64,000 nucleotides of DNA from Camellia lanceoleosa (lineage: Eukaryota > Streptophyta > Magnoliopsida > Ericales > Theaceae), in the NCBI GenBank assembly GCA_025200525.1, contig CM045762.1:122951752-123015751 (forward strand), in the 5' to 3' direction. The notes below the pieces were generated by a model. The model had not been told where the DNA came from, ran no database searches, and saw only the letters and a list, made by a program, of their open reading frames with translations. The position numbers and the translations under genes were made by a program. Of this stretch, positions 10,530 to 20,801 are shown piece by piece; within the stretch, counting starts at the first letter, position 1; the number at the start of each line of letters is the position of its first letter.

Positions 10530-10759
10530 ATCTATCACACACAGATACACACATGCATGGAGACCACTCTCTAGCTCTCGGTTTTCACGACCATGAAGTA
10601 AAAACACAGAGATACAGGGACCACTCAATCTGGCTCCCTCTCTGAAGACACTCTGCGATTTTTCTGCCTAGAGAGAGAGATGGCTACAGATATGGTGGTG
10701 AAAATGGGTCAATGGCAGAGAAGGAACACTACTACAAAAAAAAAATAGTTAAAGATCAC

Positions 10760-11900
10760 ACTTTGACAAAAAAAAATATCTCACTTTTATTGAAAGTATG
10801 ATAAAAAAAATTAGATTGATATTTTAATCACACTTAATTTGATTGAGTGTGATAATATATATTTTTTATGTCACTTTTTCAATTAAGTGTGATTATATAT
10901 ACATTTTTTTAATCATACATTCTAATTAAAGTGTGATTATATATATACTATTACTTTTTAATCACACTTTTTAAAAAAGTGTGATTATATATATATATTT
11001 TAATCACACATTCTAATTAAAGTGTAATTATTTATATATTTTTTAATCGCACCTTCTAATTAAAATGTGATTATATATACACTATTACTTTTTATCACAC
11101 TTTTTAAATAAGTGTGATTATTTATATATATTTTAATCACACATTCTAATTAAAGTGTGATTATTTATATATTTTTTAATCACACATTTTAATTAAAGTG
11201 TGATTATAAATATAATATTACTTTTTAATCACACTTTTTAAATGAGTGTGATTATATATATATTTTTTAATCACACATTCTAATTAAAGTGTGATTATTT
11301 ATATATATCTTTAATCACACATTCTAATTAAAGTGTGATTATATATACACTATTACTTTTTAATCACACTTTTTAAATGAGTGTGATTATATATATATTT
11401 TTTAATCACATATTCTAATTAAAGTGTGATTTTTTATATATATCTTTAATCACACATTCTAATTAAAGTATGATTATATATACACTATTACTTTTTAATC
11501 ACACTTTTTAAATAAGTGTGATTATATATATATATTTTAATCACACATTCTAATTAAAGTGTGATTATATATATAATATTACTTTTTAATCACACTTTTT
11601 AAATGCGTGTGATTATATATATATTTTTTAATCACACATTCTAATTAAAGTGTGATTATTTATACACTACTACTTTTTAATCATACTTTTTAAATGAGTG
11701 TGATTATATATATATTTTTAATCACACATTCTAATTCAAGTGTGATTATTTATATATTTTTTAATCACACCTTCTAATTAAAATGTGATTATATATACAT
11801 TACTACTTTTTAATCACACTTCCTAAATAGGTGTGATTGCATAAAAAATTTCACATTGATTTTTATATAAAATATACAATTCCCAAATTTTTAATCACAC
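10760..11900 (+). repeat. Left subterminal repeat array of the CACTA element
   Basis: About 20 palindromic modules of the form AATCACACTT..(A/T-rich)..AAGTGTGATT, separated by TATATA runs. A larger unit of ~110-120 bp repeats (ACTATTACTTTTTAATCACA at about 11085, 11220, 11350, 11485, 11580). In the En/Spm system such motifs bind the TNPA protein; that role is inferred here. The array resumes at 12156-12269 and 15189-15360 after insertions. Confidence 0.85.
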
Positions 11901-11903
11901 TTA

Positions 11904-12155
11904 GGCCCTGTTTGGTAGGGCTTATTTTCAGCTTATTTCAGCTTTTAGCTTAATTTAAGCTATTTTGATGTGTTTGGTTCAGCTTAACAATACAACTTAT
12001 AGCTTTTTGTAAGTCAAAAATCAACTTATTCTTTGAGTGGGGGAGGAGAAGTTTAATTTATAAGTACAAAAATTAGTTTATGTTCACAGCTATAAGCTAT
12101 AAGCTGTTAAGTTATAAGTTATAATCACTTTCCCACAGCTATACCAAACGGGGCC
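11904..12155. mobile_element. Tourist-like MITE (252 bp), TSD TTA
   Basis: The terminal inverted repeat is GGCCCTGTTTGGTA at the left and TACCAAACGGGGCC at the right. TTA occurs on both sides (11901-11903, 12156-12158). Removing the element and one TTA restores AATCACACTTAATCTGATTG, which matches the uninterrupted paralogue at about 10823-10845 with one difference. The interior is full of AGCTTA/TAAGCT words and folds back. Family assignment to PIF/Harbinger (Tourist) rests on the TTA duplication and TIR. Confidence 0.85.
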
Positions 12156-12859
12156 TTAATCTGATTGAGTGTGATAATATTTATTTTTTATGTCACTTTC
12201 TAATTAAGTGTGATTATATATATATTTTTTAATCACACTTTCTAATTAAACTGTGATTATACATATATAGGGTAAATTACACTGACACCCCCTGAGGTTT
12301 ATATTTATTATAGTTCCCCCCTCACGTTTTGAAAATTACATATCCCTCCCTAAGGTTTAAAGTTTCATTACAGATTCTCCTCTCAGCAATTTAATTTTTT
12401 TAAATACCAATTTTGCCCTCACTGGGTAAATTATATTGACACCCTTCACATTTTAGAAATTACAATCCCCTCCCTAAGGTTTAAAGTAGCATTACCAATT
12501 GCTCTTTCGATTAGTATTAGTTGGAAAAAAAATTCATTGAAAAAAAATTAATTGGAAAAAAAATTAATTGAAAAAAAAATTTGTTAGTAAAATTTGTAAA
12601 TTTCTGTTTAAAAACCAATATAAACTCATTTTTTGAATTTACGTTTTTTCCTCAAATTTACAAACTGAGACAACCATTTATAAATTAAAAAAATTATCAA
12701 ACAAGTTTTTATGACAGTTTTTAAAATTTTTGTAAATATAAATTGAAAACTGAAAACGAAATGGTTACCAAACAAGCTTTAGATGGTAAAAATCTCGTAA
12801 AATTAACAAATAATCAAATAAGTTATCAATATAAGAAATGATTTATCAAAATATTCTTA

Positions 12860-13151
12860 GGCTATGTATGGTTTGATTTTCAGAAAAAAAAAATTAAAAA
12901 TTAAAAATTAATTTGGTTAAGAAATAAAAAATAAAAATAATTATCATTTTTATATAATTTTTATCTTTCGAGTGGTTAGAAATAATTTTTTACAAATTAA
13001 ATTGAAACAGCCATACGTATGTATATAACCTGCCCAAAAATTAAAATAATAATTATTTTTTACCCTTAAATGATAATTATTTTTTACTTTTTATTTCTTA
13101 AATTAATTTTTAATTTAAAAAAAAAATTCTAAAAATCAAACCATATATGGC
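12860..13151. mobile_element. MITE (292 bp), TSD TTA, at the foldback centre
   Basis: Ends are GGCTATGTATGGTTTGATTTT (left) and AAAATCAAACCATATATGGC (right), flanked by TTA at 12857-12859 and 13152-13154. The whole element is a foldback with AT-rich arms. The sequences on either side of it are reverse complements of each other (AAGAAATGATTTATCAAAAT vs the arm after 13154), so it inserted near the symmetry centre of the larger element. Confidence 0.75.
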
Positions 13152-13256
13152 TTAAGAATCTTTTGATAAGTCATTTCTTACGTTAGTAACTTATTTAATT
13201 ATTTGTTAATTTTACTACATTTTTACCATCTAAAGCCTGTTTGCTAAGGTACCGTT

Positions 13257-14710
13257 TGGTAACACTTACGTTTTCAGTTTTCAGTTTATATTTACAAAAA
13301 TTTTAAAAACTTAAATAAAAACGTGTTTGGTAAATTTTTAATTTATAAATCAGTGGTCTCAGTTTATAAATTTGGCCAAAAAATATAAACTCAAAAAATG
13401 TGTTTCCGTTTTGTGTTTTCAGTTTTTTTTTTTTTACTACCCAACACTAGCCACCACCCGCCACCATTTTCCATCACCGTCTTCCGTCACCACCACCCAT
13501 CCCCTACCACCACCTGCTACCACCACTCACCACCCACCTGCGACCACCACCCATCACTCGCCACCACCACCCACTTGTCACCCGCCACCAGCCACCACCA
13601 CTCACCTGCTACCCACTCGCCACCACCACTCACTGCCACCACCACTCGCCACCACCACCCACCTCGGCCACTACCACCACCACCACCACCACCCACCGCC
13701 ATCCACCCGCCACCACCACCGCCACTACCATCCACCGCCGCCACTACCACCCGCCATCACTACTCCCAAGACCACCACTCACCACCCACCACCCACCTAT
13801 CACTACCATACACCAGTAGCCACCTACCACCACCAACCATCACACCACACCCACTCCGCCACCACCCACCACCTCCCACCCACCACACCCATCTACCACC
13901 ACCACCCACCAGCCACCCGCGACCCATTTGCCACCACCACCCACCACCACCCACCACCACCACCCCCCCGCCACCGTCAAACACCCACCCACTCGCTACC
14001 ACCCACCATCCGCCACCGTCACCTACCCAACCACCACCACCACCACCACCCGCCACCACCCACCGCCACTCGCCATCCGCCACCCACTTGCCACCACCAC
14101 CCACTCGCTACCACCCACCACCGTCACCCACCCACTCACCATCACCACCGCCACCTACTCGTTACCATTACCACCCACCACCTACTCGCCACCACCACCC
14201 GCCACCTGCCACCACCACTACCACCACCACCACCCACTCATTACCATCTGCCCCCGGCACCCACCCACCACCACCCGCCACCGTCACCCACCCATTCACC
14301 ACCACCACCACCACTACCCGCCACCGTCACCCACCAAACCACCCACCACCACCACCCACCCACTACCACCCGCCATCCGCCACCTACCTAACACTACCAC
14401 CCATCACTCATCGCCACCACTACCACTACCACCACCACCCACCACCTGCAACCGTCACCCACCCACCCACCACTACCACCATCCACTCGCCACCACCCAC
14501 CACCCACCGTCACCACTTTCCACCACCGTTTTCCGCCGCCACTTGCCACCACTTGCCATTTCTCACCTTTTTTTTATATTTTTAATTTTTTTTAAACATT
14601 TTGTCAATTACCAATCGCGTTTGTAGTTTATGTTTTTCTAAAAATAAACAAAAACCAGATAAAATTTTTGTAAATATAAATTGAAATCGTAAACGTTACC
14701 AAATAGACCC
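13257..14710. mobile_element. TTA-type element with CCACC-repeat interior, copy 1
   Basis: The left end is GGTACCGTTTGGTAACACTT; the right end is the inverse form GTTACCAAATAGACCC. Flanks are TAA (13254-13256) and TTA (14711-14713), a duplication with one mismatch. The related copy at 54485-55906 has a clean TTA/TTA flank. The interior (13440-14560) is ~1.1 kb of CCACC/CCACCAC repeat with variants. The insertion splits the right arm of the Mutator-like element at a point whose intact partner lies at about 12755. Long His/Pro/Thr ORFs on plus and Gly/Trp ORFs on minus are translations of the repeat. Confidence 0.75.
13440..14560 (+). repeat. CCACC(AC)n low-complexity array, 1.1 kb
   Basis: C and A dominate the plus strand with almost no G. 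The words CCACCACCACC, CCCGCCACC and CCACTCGC recur. All three plus frames are open for long stretches (13372-14391, 13398-14585, 13928-14626), which shows they are not selected coding frames. The G-rich strand (GGTGG repeats) could form unusual structures. Confidence 0.9.
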
Positions 14711-15188
14711 TTACATTTCATTTTCAGTTTTCAATTTATACTTATAAAATTTTTAAAAATTGTCATAAAAACTTGTTTGACAATTTTTTTTATTTATATT
14801 TAATTTGTAAATTTGAGGAAAAAATGTAAATTCAAAAAATAAGTTTACATTGGTTTTTAAATAGAAATTTAAAAATTTTACTAGTAAAATTTTTTTTCAA
14901 TTAATTTTTTTTTCTAATTAATTTTTTTTCAATGAATTTTTTTTTCCAACTAATATTAACGGAGGGGGCAATGATACTTTAAACCTTAGGGAGGGGATTG
15001 TAGTTTCTAAAATGTGAGGGGTGTCAATATAATTACCAGTGAGGGCAAAATTAGTATTTAAAAAAATCAAATTGCTGAGGGGAATCTGTAATGAAACTTT
15101 AAACCTCCAGGAGGGAGATGTAATTTCCAAAACGTGAGGGGGGAATTATAATAAACATAAATCTCAAGGGGTGTCAGTGTAATTTACC

Positions 15189-15370
15189 TATATATATATA
15201 TATATTTTTAATCACACCTTCTAATTAAAGTGTAATTATATATACACTATTACAATAATAATTATTTTTGTTCACACTTTTTCACACTTTTTAAATAAAT
15301 GTAATGATATATATATATATATTTTTTAATCACATTCCATAAACATTTCAATTTGATTTTTACATAAAAT
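15189..15370 (+). repeat. Last left subterminal repeats of the CACTA element
   Basis: Further AATCACACCTT..AAGTGTAATT and TTTTTCACACTTTTTAAATA modules with TATATA runs. They continue the array interrupted by the Mutator-like insertion. Confidence 0.8.
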
Positions 15371-15379
15371 ATACTATAC

Positions 15380-15592
15380 GGTTCGCGCCTTTTACCCATG
15401 TCCATGAGTGAGAGAGACGACTCTTCCATTCCCCAACAAGATCGAATTTCACAAACACACATGTCTCTTCTCCTTCTCCTTGCCATTTGTTTCTTAAACG
15501 AAGCCCTGTTTCGTCAGCTCCAAACCACCATTGAAGTTACTCACAGCTCCGAACCACCATTGAAGTAAATCAAATTTGTCTTTTGAAATCAG
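15380..15592 (+). other. Candidate 5' untranslated exon of the CACTA gene
   Basis: The AT content drops just past the subterminal array. The segment contains a direct repeat around CCAAACCACCATTGAAGT / CCGAACCACCATTGAAGT and ends in a strong donor, CAG|GTGAGT, at 15592/15593. The first coding exon at 20801 is preceded by an acceptor (TTCACAG), so a ~5.2-kb 5' intron from 15593 to 20800 is plausible. This is inference from splice signals. Confidence 0.35.
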
Positions 15593-16490
15593 GTGAGTTC
15601 TCTATTTTTTATGCCCCTTCTGTGTGTATATATTTATGATTATGATTATTATTAGTGGAATTTTATAGATATAGGTTTTCATTGTGAATGAGGGTCTTCG
15701 GGTGGTAATGATACGTGTCTGTAAATCAAAGTTGAAATTTGTAAGGTTTTTGTTAATGGTTGGTGGGCTTTACAGGAGGTGGGTATATGTTAGTTGCTTT
15801 GTAGAATATGCAACTCCATTACACTAGTGACTATACATATATATATATATATATATATGCAAATATATGTATAATAGATTTAATTGACACAAACAGAACA
15901 ATATCTGGGAAAATATTTGTCCACTTTTTCATAAGAAAAAAAAAAAAAAAATAGGAACAGAGTGTTTAGAACTGATATTTTTCTATAGTTGAACTCTGTG
16001 TACCTAGAAATGTTGTTTATTTTCAAGAATTGTCAATCAGCTGCTAATATTCAAAGCTTAAAAGGCCACATTTGAGGAATTCAAAAAATTTACAATATGA
16101 AATTGGCCTGAAGTTGGGAACTCTTTTGTGTTTTCCTTTAATTTATCCATATGTTTACAGTTATGTATGGATCATAATATATGTACATACATTATGTAAT
16201 GTTCAGCCTTAAATCATTCATTTTTCAAATTACATTTACTCATCGTTTGCAGATTTTGCCTTCAAGTTCATATTTTTCCTTCAAGTTCCAGCCAACGCCT
16301 TTTGTTGTTTGGTCTCCAGATTTTTGTGTACATAATTCCACTTACGTTATGTTCTCCAAATGGTCTTTTGATAAACTATAACCAACTGTTTTTTTTTTTT
16401 TTTTAATATTTTAGATTTCATTTTTGAAAACATCATGTTTGGAAAGATAGGCAATAAGATAGCCCAACAAAGAAAAAGAAATGACAAAAG
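15593..16490. other. AT-rich non-coding interior of the CACTA element
   Basis: No ORF with a motif. It contains a TA run (15833-15860) and a poly-A (15935-15952). Possible 5' intron of the CACTA gene. Confidence 0.5.
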
Positions 16491-16494
16491 GAAA

Positions 16495-16764
16495 TCAATC
16501 ATACGCTCGATTTTTCTTCTTCTCTTTGTAGCTCATCTTGCCATTGCCTCTGTTCTGTGCCATCATCTCCATGTCAACCTTGGCTGTTGTGGCTTTTACA
16601 GCCCTTGATAAAAGCAGTTGTTCCTTAAACTGGATATTGCTAATGCTAGTGTACGTTTTAGGATCAGACAACCTAGATTCTGGCATAGGTATACTATTGC
16701 TTTCTGCTGTTGCAGGTCTGCAGCTTGGTGTCAGTTTCTTTGACTGATTCTGCAATTTTTCCAA
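16495..16764 (-). pseudogene. Antisense coding-like fragment, unknown product (89 codons)
   Basis: A minus-strand frame from an ATG at 16764 to a stop at 16495. It has balanced composition and better codon-like texture than the AT-rich surroundings. It is polar and basic, ending MSYKEKKKNRAYD, with QLLLSRAVKATTAKVDMEMM before it. I do not recognise the family. It has the look of a final exon from a captured host gene. It shares orientation with the kinase fragment at 18396-18626 and the broken frame at 17138-17308, so all three could come from one chimeric antisense transcript. A chance ORF is the alternative. Confidence 0.35.
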
Positions 16765-17137
16765 TGAAGCTCATCAAAAGCTAAAACAACCTAAGAAAAA
16801 AATCTTAATGGAAAGAAGTAATAATATCCATCTACAGATTTGAAAACCCATCTACGGCCTGTTTGAATGGTGGCTCAATAATAGCACACGTAAAAAAAAA
16901 AGCTGATATAAAAAGTTACAATCAATACATATTTCAATCGCAGAGATGCCTCCTCCCCACTCATCTCTTGTGCATGCACACTCTAAATAAGCAATCTTGA
17001 ATCTAGTAAGTGCAACTTCCGGATATAGTGCTTTGTAGATCTTGTGCACATTGATGTGTGTAAACCACACATAAGTTGATGACAAGTACTGAAATCTGTA
17101 GGTAAGTTTTCAATACCCCCTCTTGAGATGGTTCTCA

Positions 17138-17308
17138 CTCTACACCAGGTACATCACACATAGGTGCCATATCATTAACTCCAATCCAAACCGTGGTGCC
17201 TACTCACTCACCAAATGTTACAAACTGACCAAGTTCCAAAAGTCTCACAGCTGATGAAACATGCAAAAAAGATCCATAACCCTTTGGAATTGCAGCGTGA
17301 TCAAGTCC
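17138..17308 (-). pseudogene. Antisense coding-like fragment with one stop (57 codons), unknown
   Basis: In one minus frame 57 codons read coherently except for a TGA at the 35th codon: DHAAIPKGYGSFLHV, then LLELGQFVTFGE, the stop, then VWIGVNDMAPMCDVPGV. Another stop ends it. I cannot name the family. Composition suggests decayed coding sequence rather than random AT-rich DNA. It lies between two other antisense host-like pieces in the CACTA interior. Confidence 0.3.
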
Positions 17309-18395
17309 TCACTAGAATTGGCAAACATCCCTGTTGTTAAAAATTGAAGGAAGCCAGGCATCATCTGTCTGCTCCATCAATTCCACCTACGGCAGCAAAC
17401 AATTAGAGCCGAGTCGAGCTTTGCAAGGCTCAAGCTCAGCTTGGCTCATTTATACTAATCATGCCCGACCTCAGCTCGAAACTCGATAATAAAGAAAATT
17501 TTGGCTTGACAATCAAGCTCGGTCAACTCATTAAATATTATTCTATATCATATATACATATATAATATATTTTATATTATTTAATAGATAAATAATATAA
17601 TAAAGAACTGAGCTGAGTTGACCCATTATTGAGCCAAACTCGTGAACAACTTAGTTCAATTGCAGCCCTTATTCCACCCCAGTGATAATTCTGCTCTAAA
17701 TACACTGCCAAAACATAGTACCACCGGCAAGCTATGAACACATCTTCAATGAAACAACAAAATTTCATAAATCTAAGCTTTGAATTGTAAGAGCCTGTAA
17801 TTTTAAGAATGAGTTCAATCTTTGGTAACCTTACGATGAGATCATATAACAACCAGTGGTTCCCCCACACAATCAACAACCCAAATTTACTAAATTTAAC
17901 TTAATTAATGACTTATTTGGAAGGATACATAATTGATTGAACCATGTGCAATTATAGTACACTCCAAATAGCGCATGAGATTCAAGAAAATACTTGCATT
18001 AATAGTGAAAGAATGGGACCCACAGAAACTTGTGCTATAATTTCTGTGCTGTTAGAATCACAAGACCAACTCTAAGTAGGTGTAGATTTGTAATAAGGTA
18101 GAAGTTATGATAAACCTATATGTTGCAAGTTCTTATAGTGAACAATCTTTAGGTTTCTTCTTGAACAGAAGGACACCCTTTCCTCTGTTTTGGGCCTGTT
18201 GAAAAATTTTATTTAACATTTCCAAGGTTTGGAAGCCTTCAACAAGAAAAGACAAGTAGCACAACTCTCTTTGCTTGATTTTCCACTCGTTAATTTAAGC
18301 CGTGTCTGGATTTCTATCATGAAAGTACCTGATCAATTTTATTTTGGAGTTAATTTTAGGTATAAATTACTAAGTTTTGTTTTTCCTATCATCAC
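17309..18395. other. Non-coding interior of the CACTA element
   Basis: AT-rich with no recognised gene. It may include introns of a captured antisense gene. The ORF 17577-17879 (minus) has no motif. Confidence 0.45.
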
Positions 18396-18626
18396 CTCTC
18401 GTTGAAATTGCTCTCTCCCTTGAGCAGCGTCTGGACGTAAAACCTTTACTGCAACAGGTGTATGATCAAGATAACATTTAAAAACTGGGCCATAACCTCC
18501 TTCCCCAATCTTGCGAGATTCATCAAAAAAATCTGTTGCTACTTCAATCTCCTCAATAGTGTATTTCCTATACCTAACATCATTTGGGACCAATCTATCT
18601 AATACATTCTTCTTATACTCTGCCTT
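18396..18626 (-). pseudogene. Captured fragment of a U-box-type receptor-like protein kinase
   Basis: The minus strand encodes, in order, a lead segment (AEYKKNVLDRL), the VRYRKYTIEEIEVAT motif, the Gly-rich ATP loop GEGGYGPVFK, and the VAVKVL segment with the ATP-binding Lys, ending near GREQFQREV. A GT follows directly (GAG|GTGATG), as at an exon end. The block RYRKYTIEEIE..KIGEGGYGPV.KCYLDHTPVAVKVL is characteristic of plant U-box domain-containing kinases. Only the N-lobe start (~70 codons) is present; the U-box and catalytic loop are absent. There is no ATG, and a TGA lies just upstream at about 18639. It is antisense to the CACTA gene and probably captured from a host gene. Confidence 0.8.
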
Positions 18627-18639
18627 TTTTTTATGTCAG

Positions 18640-20800
18640 CCCTCTTCATCCAGATATAAAACTTCAGTAAACAGCAGGTTAAACAATGGGGACATTCAGA
18701 TATTTTTTAGATAAACTGGTGTGAGTAAGGAAGGGTACTCCAACAAACAGAAAAAAATTCATTAATAATAATAACTCCAAAAACCCAAGTAATTAAGCAG
18801 TGCAAGTAGCTTGTAATATACATGAGCTATTAATTTTACAGATTCTCAGTCCAGTTCAGTTCTCATTAATTCTTCATCTCCAGTTTAATTTAATTGTTGT
18901 TGACATGGAATTACAGAAAGAATTTGTTTGCACTATTTAATTACTTGCGTATTTTTTACGTATTTATGCATGTATATATATTATATAAATATATCTATGA
19001 AAGTTTCAGCATGATAAAGATAAACACTTAACAACATTAGCATACTAAAAGACACCAAGGCATGACAAACACATACATATATATTAACCGACTATTAAGT
19101 ATCCTTCCAGGATGGATAATGGAAGCAGGTTGGCATTAACATCTTAAATATACTATTAATTTTTAAGTAGAAGGCAACTATTGGTTTCAAATCCCCAAAT
19201 GCAACCAATTGAGAGTTTCCCCTCAAGAACAACACTCAACCCTCATTTGGTTTCTCCCCAACACTCAACCCTCAAGAAATTACTCTCCGCTCAAATTTAT
19301 AATGGTAGCTAGAAGACCATTACGCACGTAGTTGTGACTACTGCTGCAGAGCTGCTCTGCTACTGCTACAGAGCAGTTTTTGCTGCTGCTTCCAGTTGCT
19401 GCTGCTGCCAGTTGCTGCCTCTTTTGGGAAGCAAACCACCTAAGTGAGTTAGGCAGCCCACTTTGAGCCCTGGGGCATTTCCTAGCAGTGTTTAAAGCCT
19501 GCACCTTTCCTAGTAGTGTTAGGCAGCCCACTTTGTGTAGATTGTTTAGACCTTGTGGACTTATTATTTGTTTTTCTTTTTTTGACTTTGCAATTATTCA
19601 TAGATTAGATAAAGGTTATGTGGCCCCGTATAAACATTCCTGTTCTATAGTTGTTAAAAATAAGATTCAAATCCCCAAATGCAACCAATTGAGACTTTCC
19701 ACTCTCTCTCACATCTTAAATCCAACAAATTTATTATCTTTCTTTTATTTTTAAGTTTTTCAATTTGTCTTCAAAGCATCCTTAAAATAAGGCTTTGTTC
19801 TCACACACCCCTCCCCCTCCCAGCTAAACCACAGAGAATAGACCTTTGCTGGTATCACTTGCATAGTGTATGACATTTGACCATAAAATAGGGCCACAAT
19901 CTGTTTTGATTACATTATAAAAGAATAACTTAATCTCAAAATTAACATCATGGTTAATTCAAATTGCTGCTGCTAGGAATTGAAACCTGGGTAAAGGCTC
20001 AATCACCGGGTTATCTAAATGCTCTTGAATTATATATACACTAGTTGAAACTCTTAAATTAATGTAATGGTACACACACATTCCATATTATGTTCACCGA
20101 ATATTAATTGTTCATATCTTGTTCCCTTAAAGTACATTCACCATTAAGGAGAAAGTTATAAAAAAAAAAAAAAGTCCAAATGCCATATGGATGTTCCCAT
20201 CTACTAATACATTTCAGTTTTAGATAAGGATAAATTACACTAAATTCAAACATAAATGGATAGTAATGCACTTCAAATAAGGATTTGTTTTGGTTTGTTA
20301 ATGCCTTTGCTATTGCTGCTGCTACTGTTGCAGCACTTAGTTGCTGCTGCTATTGCTGCACTTAGTTTTTTTTTTTTTTGGGTGAATAAGTCTAGTTAGC
20401 AGACTGGCTACCTCCATAACCAAGATCAGAGGCACACACAAAAGATGCCAATTAATGCTATGTTTTTCCATAGCAGCCACATACACCAATATACAAGAAA
20501 CCAAGAGTTTGAGAAAATAAAATAAGACCCCAAGCACAACCCATATGCACAACCCAAGCACAACCCATATGCACTTCAAATAATGATTCTTTGTCATCTT
20601 ACATGCGAGGAGATTGTGAGGGAACTTGGCTCGATAATCCATGATGGAAAAAAAAAATGTCTTTGTAAGAATGTATGTCTAAGTGTTGTACTTTCATGTT
20701 AAATGTGTGACTTATATATATTCATTTTCTTCATGTCTTTATATTTAATTGTCTAACTATTTAACCTTTTTTCTTAAATTTGTTTTTATTTTATTCACAG
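18640..20800. other. Non-coding interior of the CACTA element
   Basis: No gene recognised. There are imperfect CTG/GCTGCT-rich stretches at 19340-19430 and 20315-20360, and a duplicated phrase TTAGGCAGCCCACTTTG (19449, 19519). A minus-strand tRNA-like patch lies near 19968-20025. Small ORFs (19280-19531, 19488-19754, 20337-20642) follow the repeats. Confidence 0.5.
19968..20025 (-). repeat. Possible tRNA-like (SINE) patch
   Basis: The minus strand reads TTAGATAACCCGGTGA, then about 20 bases later GGTTTCAATTCCTAG, weakly resembling pol III box A and box B. No 3' tail or target duplication was found. Confidence 0.25.
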
Positions 20801-20801
20801 G

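Larger units (their letters stand above)
8978..10726 (+). mobile_element. 3' LTR, first part (U3/R side), interrupted by the CACTA element
   Basis: Starts TGTAGACACCCC after a polypurine tract. A TATATAAA box lies at 9166-9173. The rest is low-complexity: an A-rich run 9205-9265, a G tract 9451-9475, and CA/CT-rich sequence to ~10670. The LTR continues at 28698 after the CACTA insertion and ends at about 30253 in GTTACA, giving ~3.3 kb in total. ORFs at 9188-9604, 9444-9989, 9628-10197, 9770-10108 and 10151-10645 are artefacts of the repeats. Confidence 0.6.
12270..15188. mobile_element. Mutator-like foldback element carrying nested TTA elements
   Basis: Long inverted arms: GGGTAAATTACACTGACACC at 12270 matches the reverse complement of the right end (GGTGTCAGTGTAATTTACC, ending 15188). 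The match continues for several hundred bases. It interrupts the CACTA subterminal repeats. The flanks are ACATATATA and TATATATAT, so a 9-bp duplication cannot be proven in this AT repeat. The smaller element at 51589-51931 has related tips and a perfect 9-bp TSD, which supports a Mutator-like origin. There is no transposase gene. Two TTA-flanked elements (12860-13151, 13257-14710) sit inside. Confidence 0.7.

Noticed and set aside
9188..10645. Several 100-190 codon ORFs on both strands
   Set aside because: CA/CT and A/G low-complexity LTR sequence; overlapping frames without motifs.
13372..14626. Long His/Pro/Thr ORFs (up to 395 codons) and opposite Gly/Trp ORFs
   Set aside because: Produced by the CCACC repeat in every frame; not a proline-rich protein gene.
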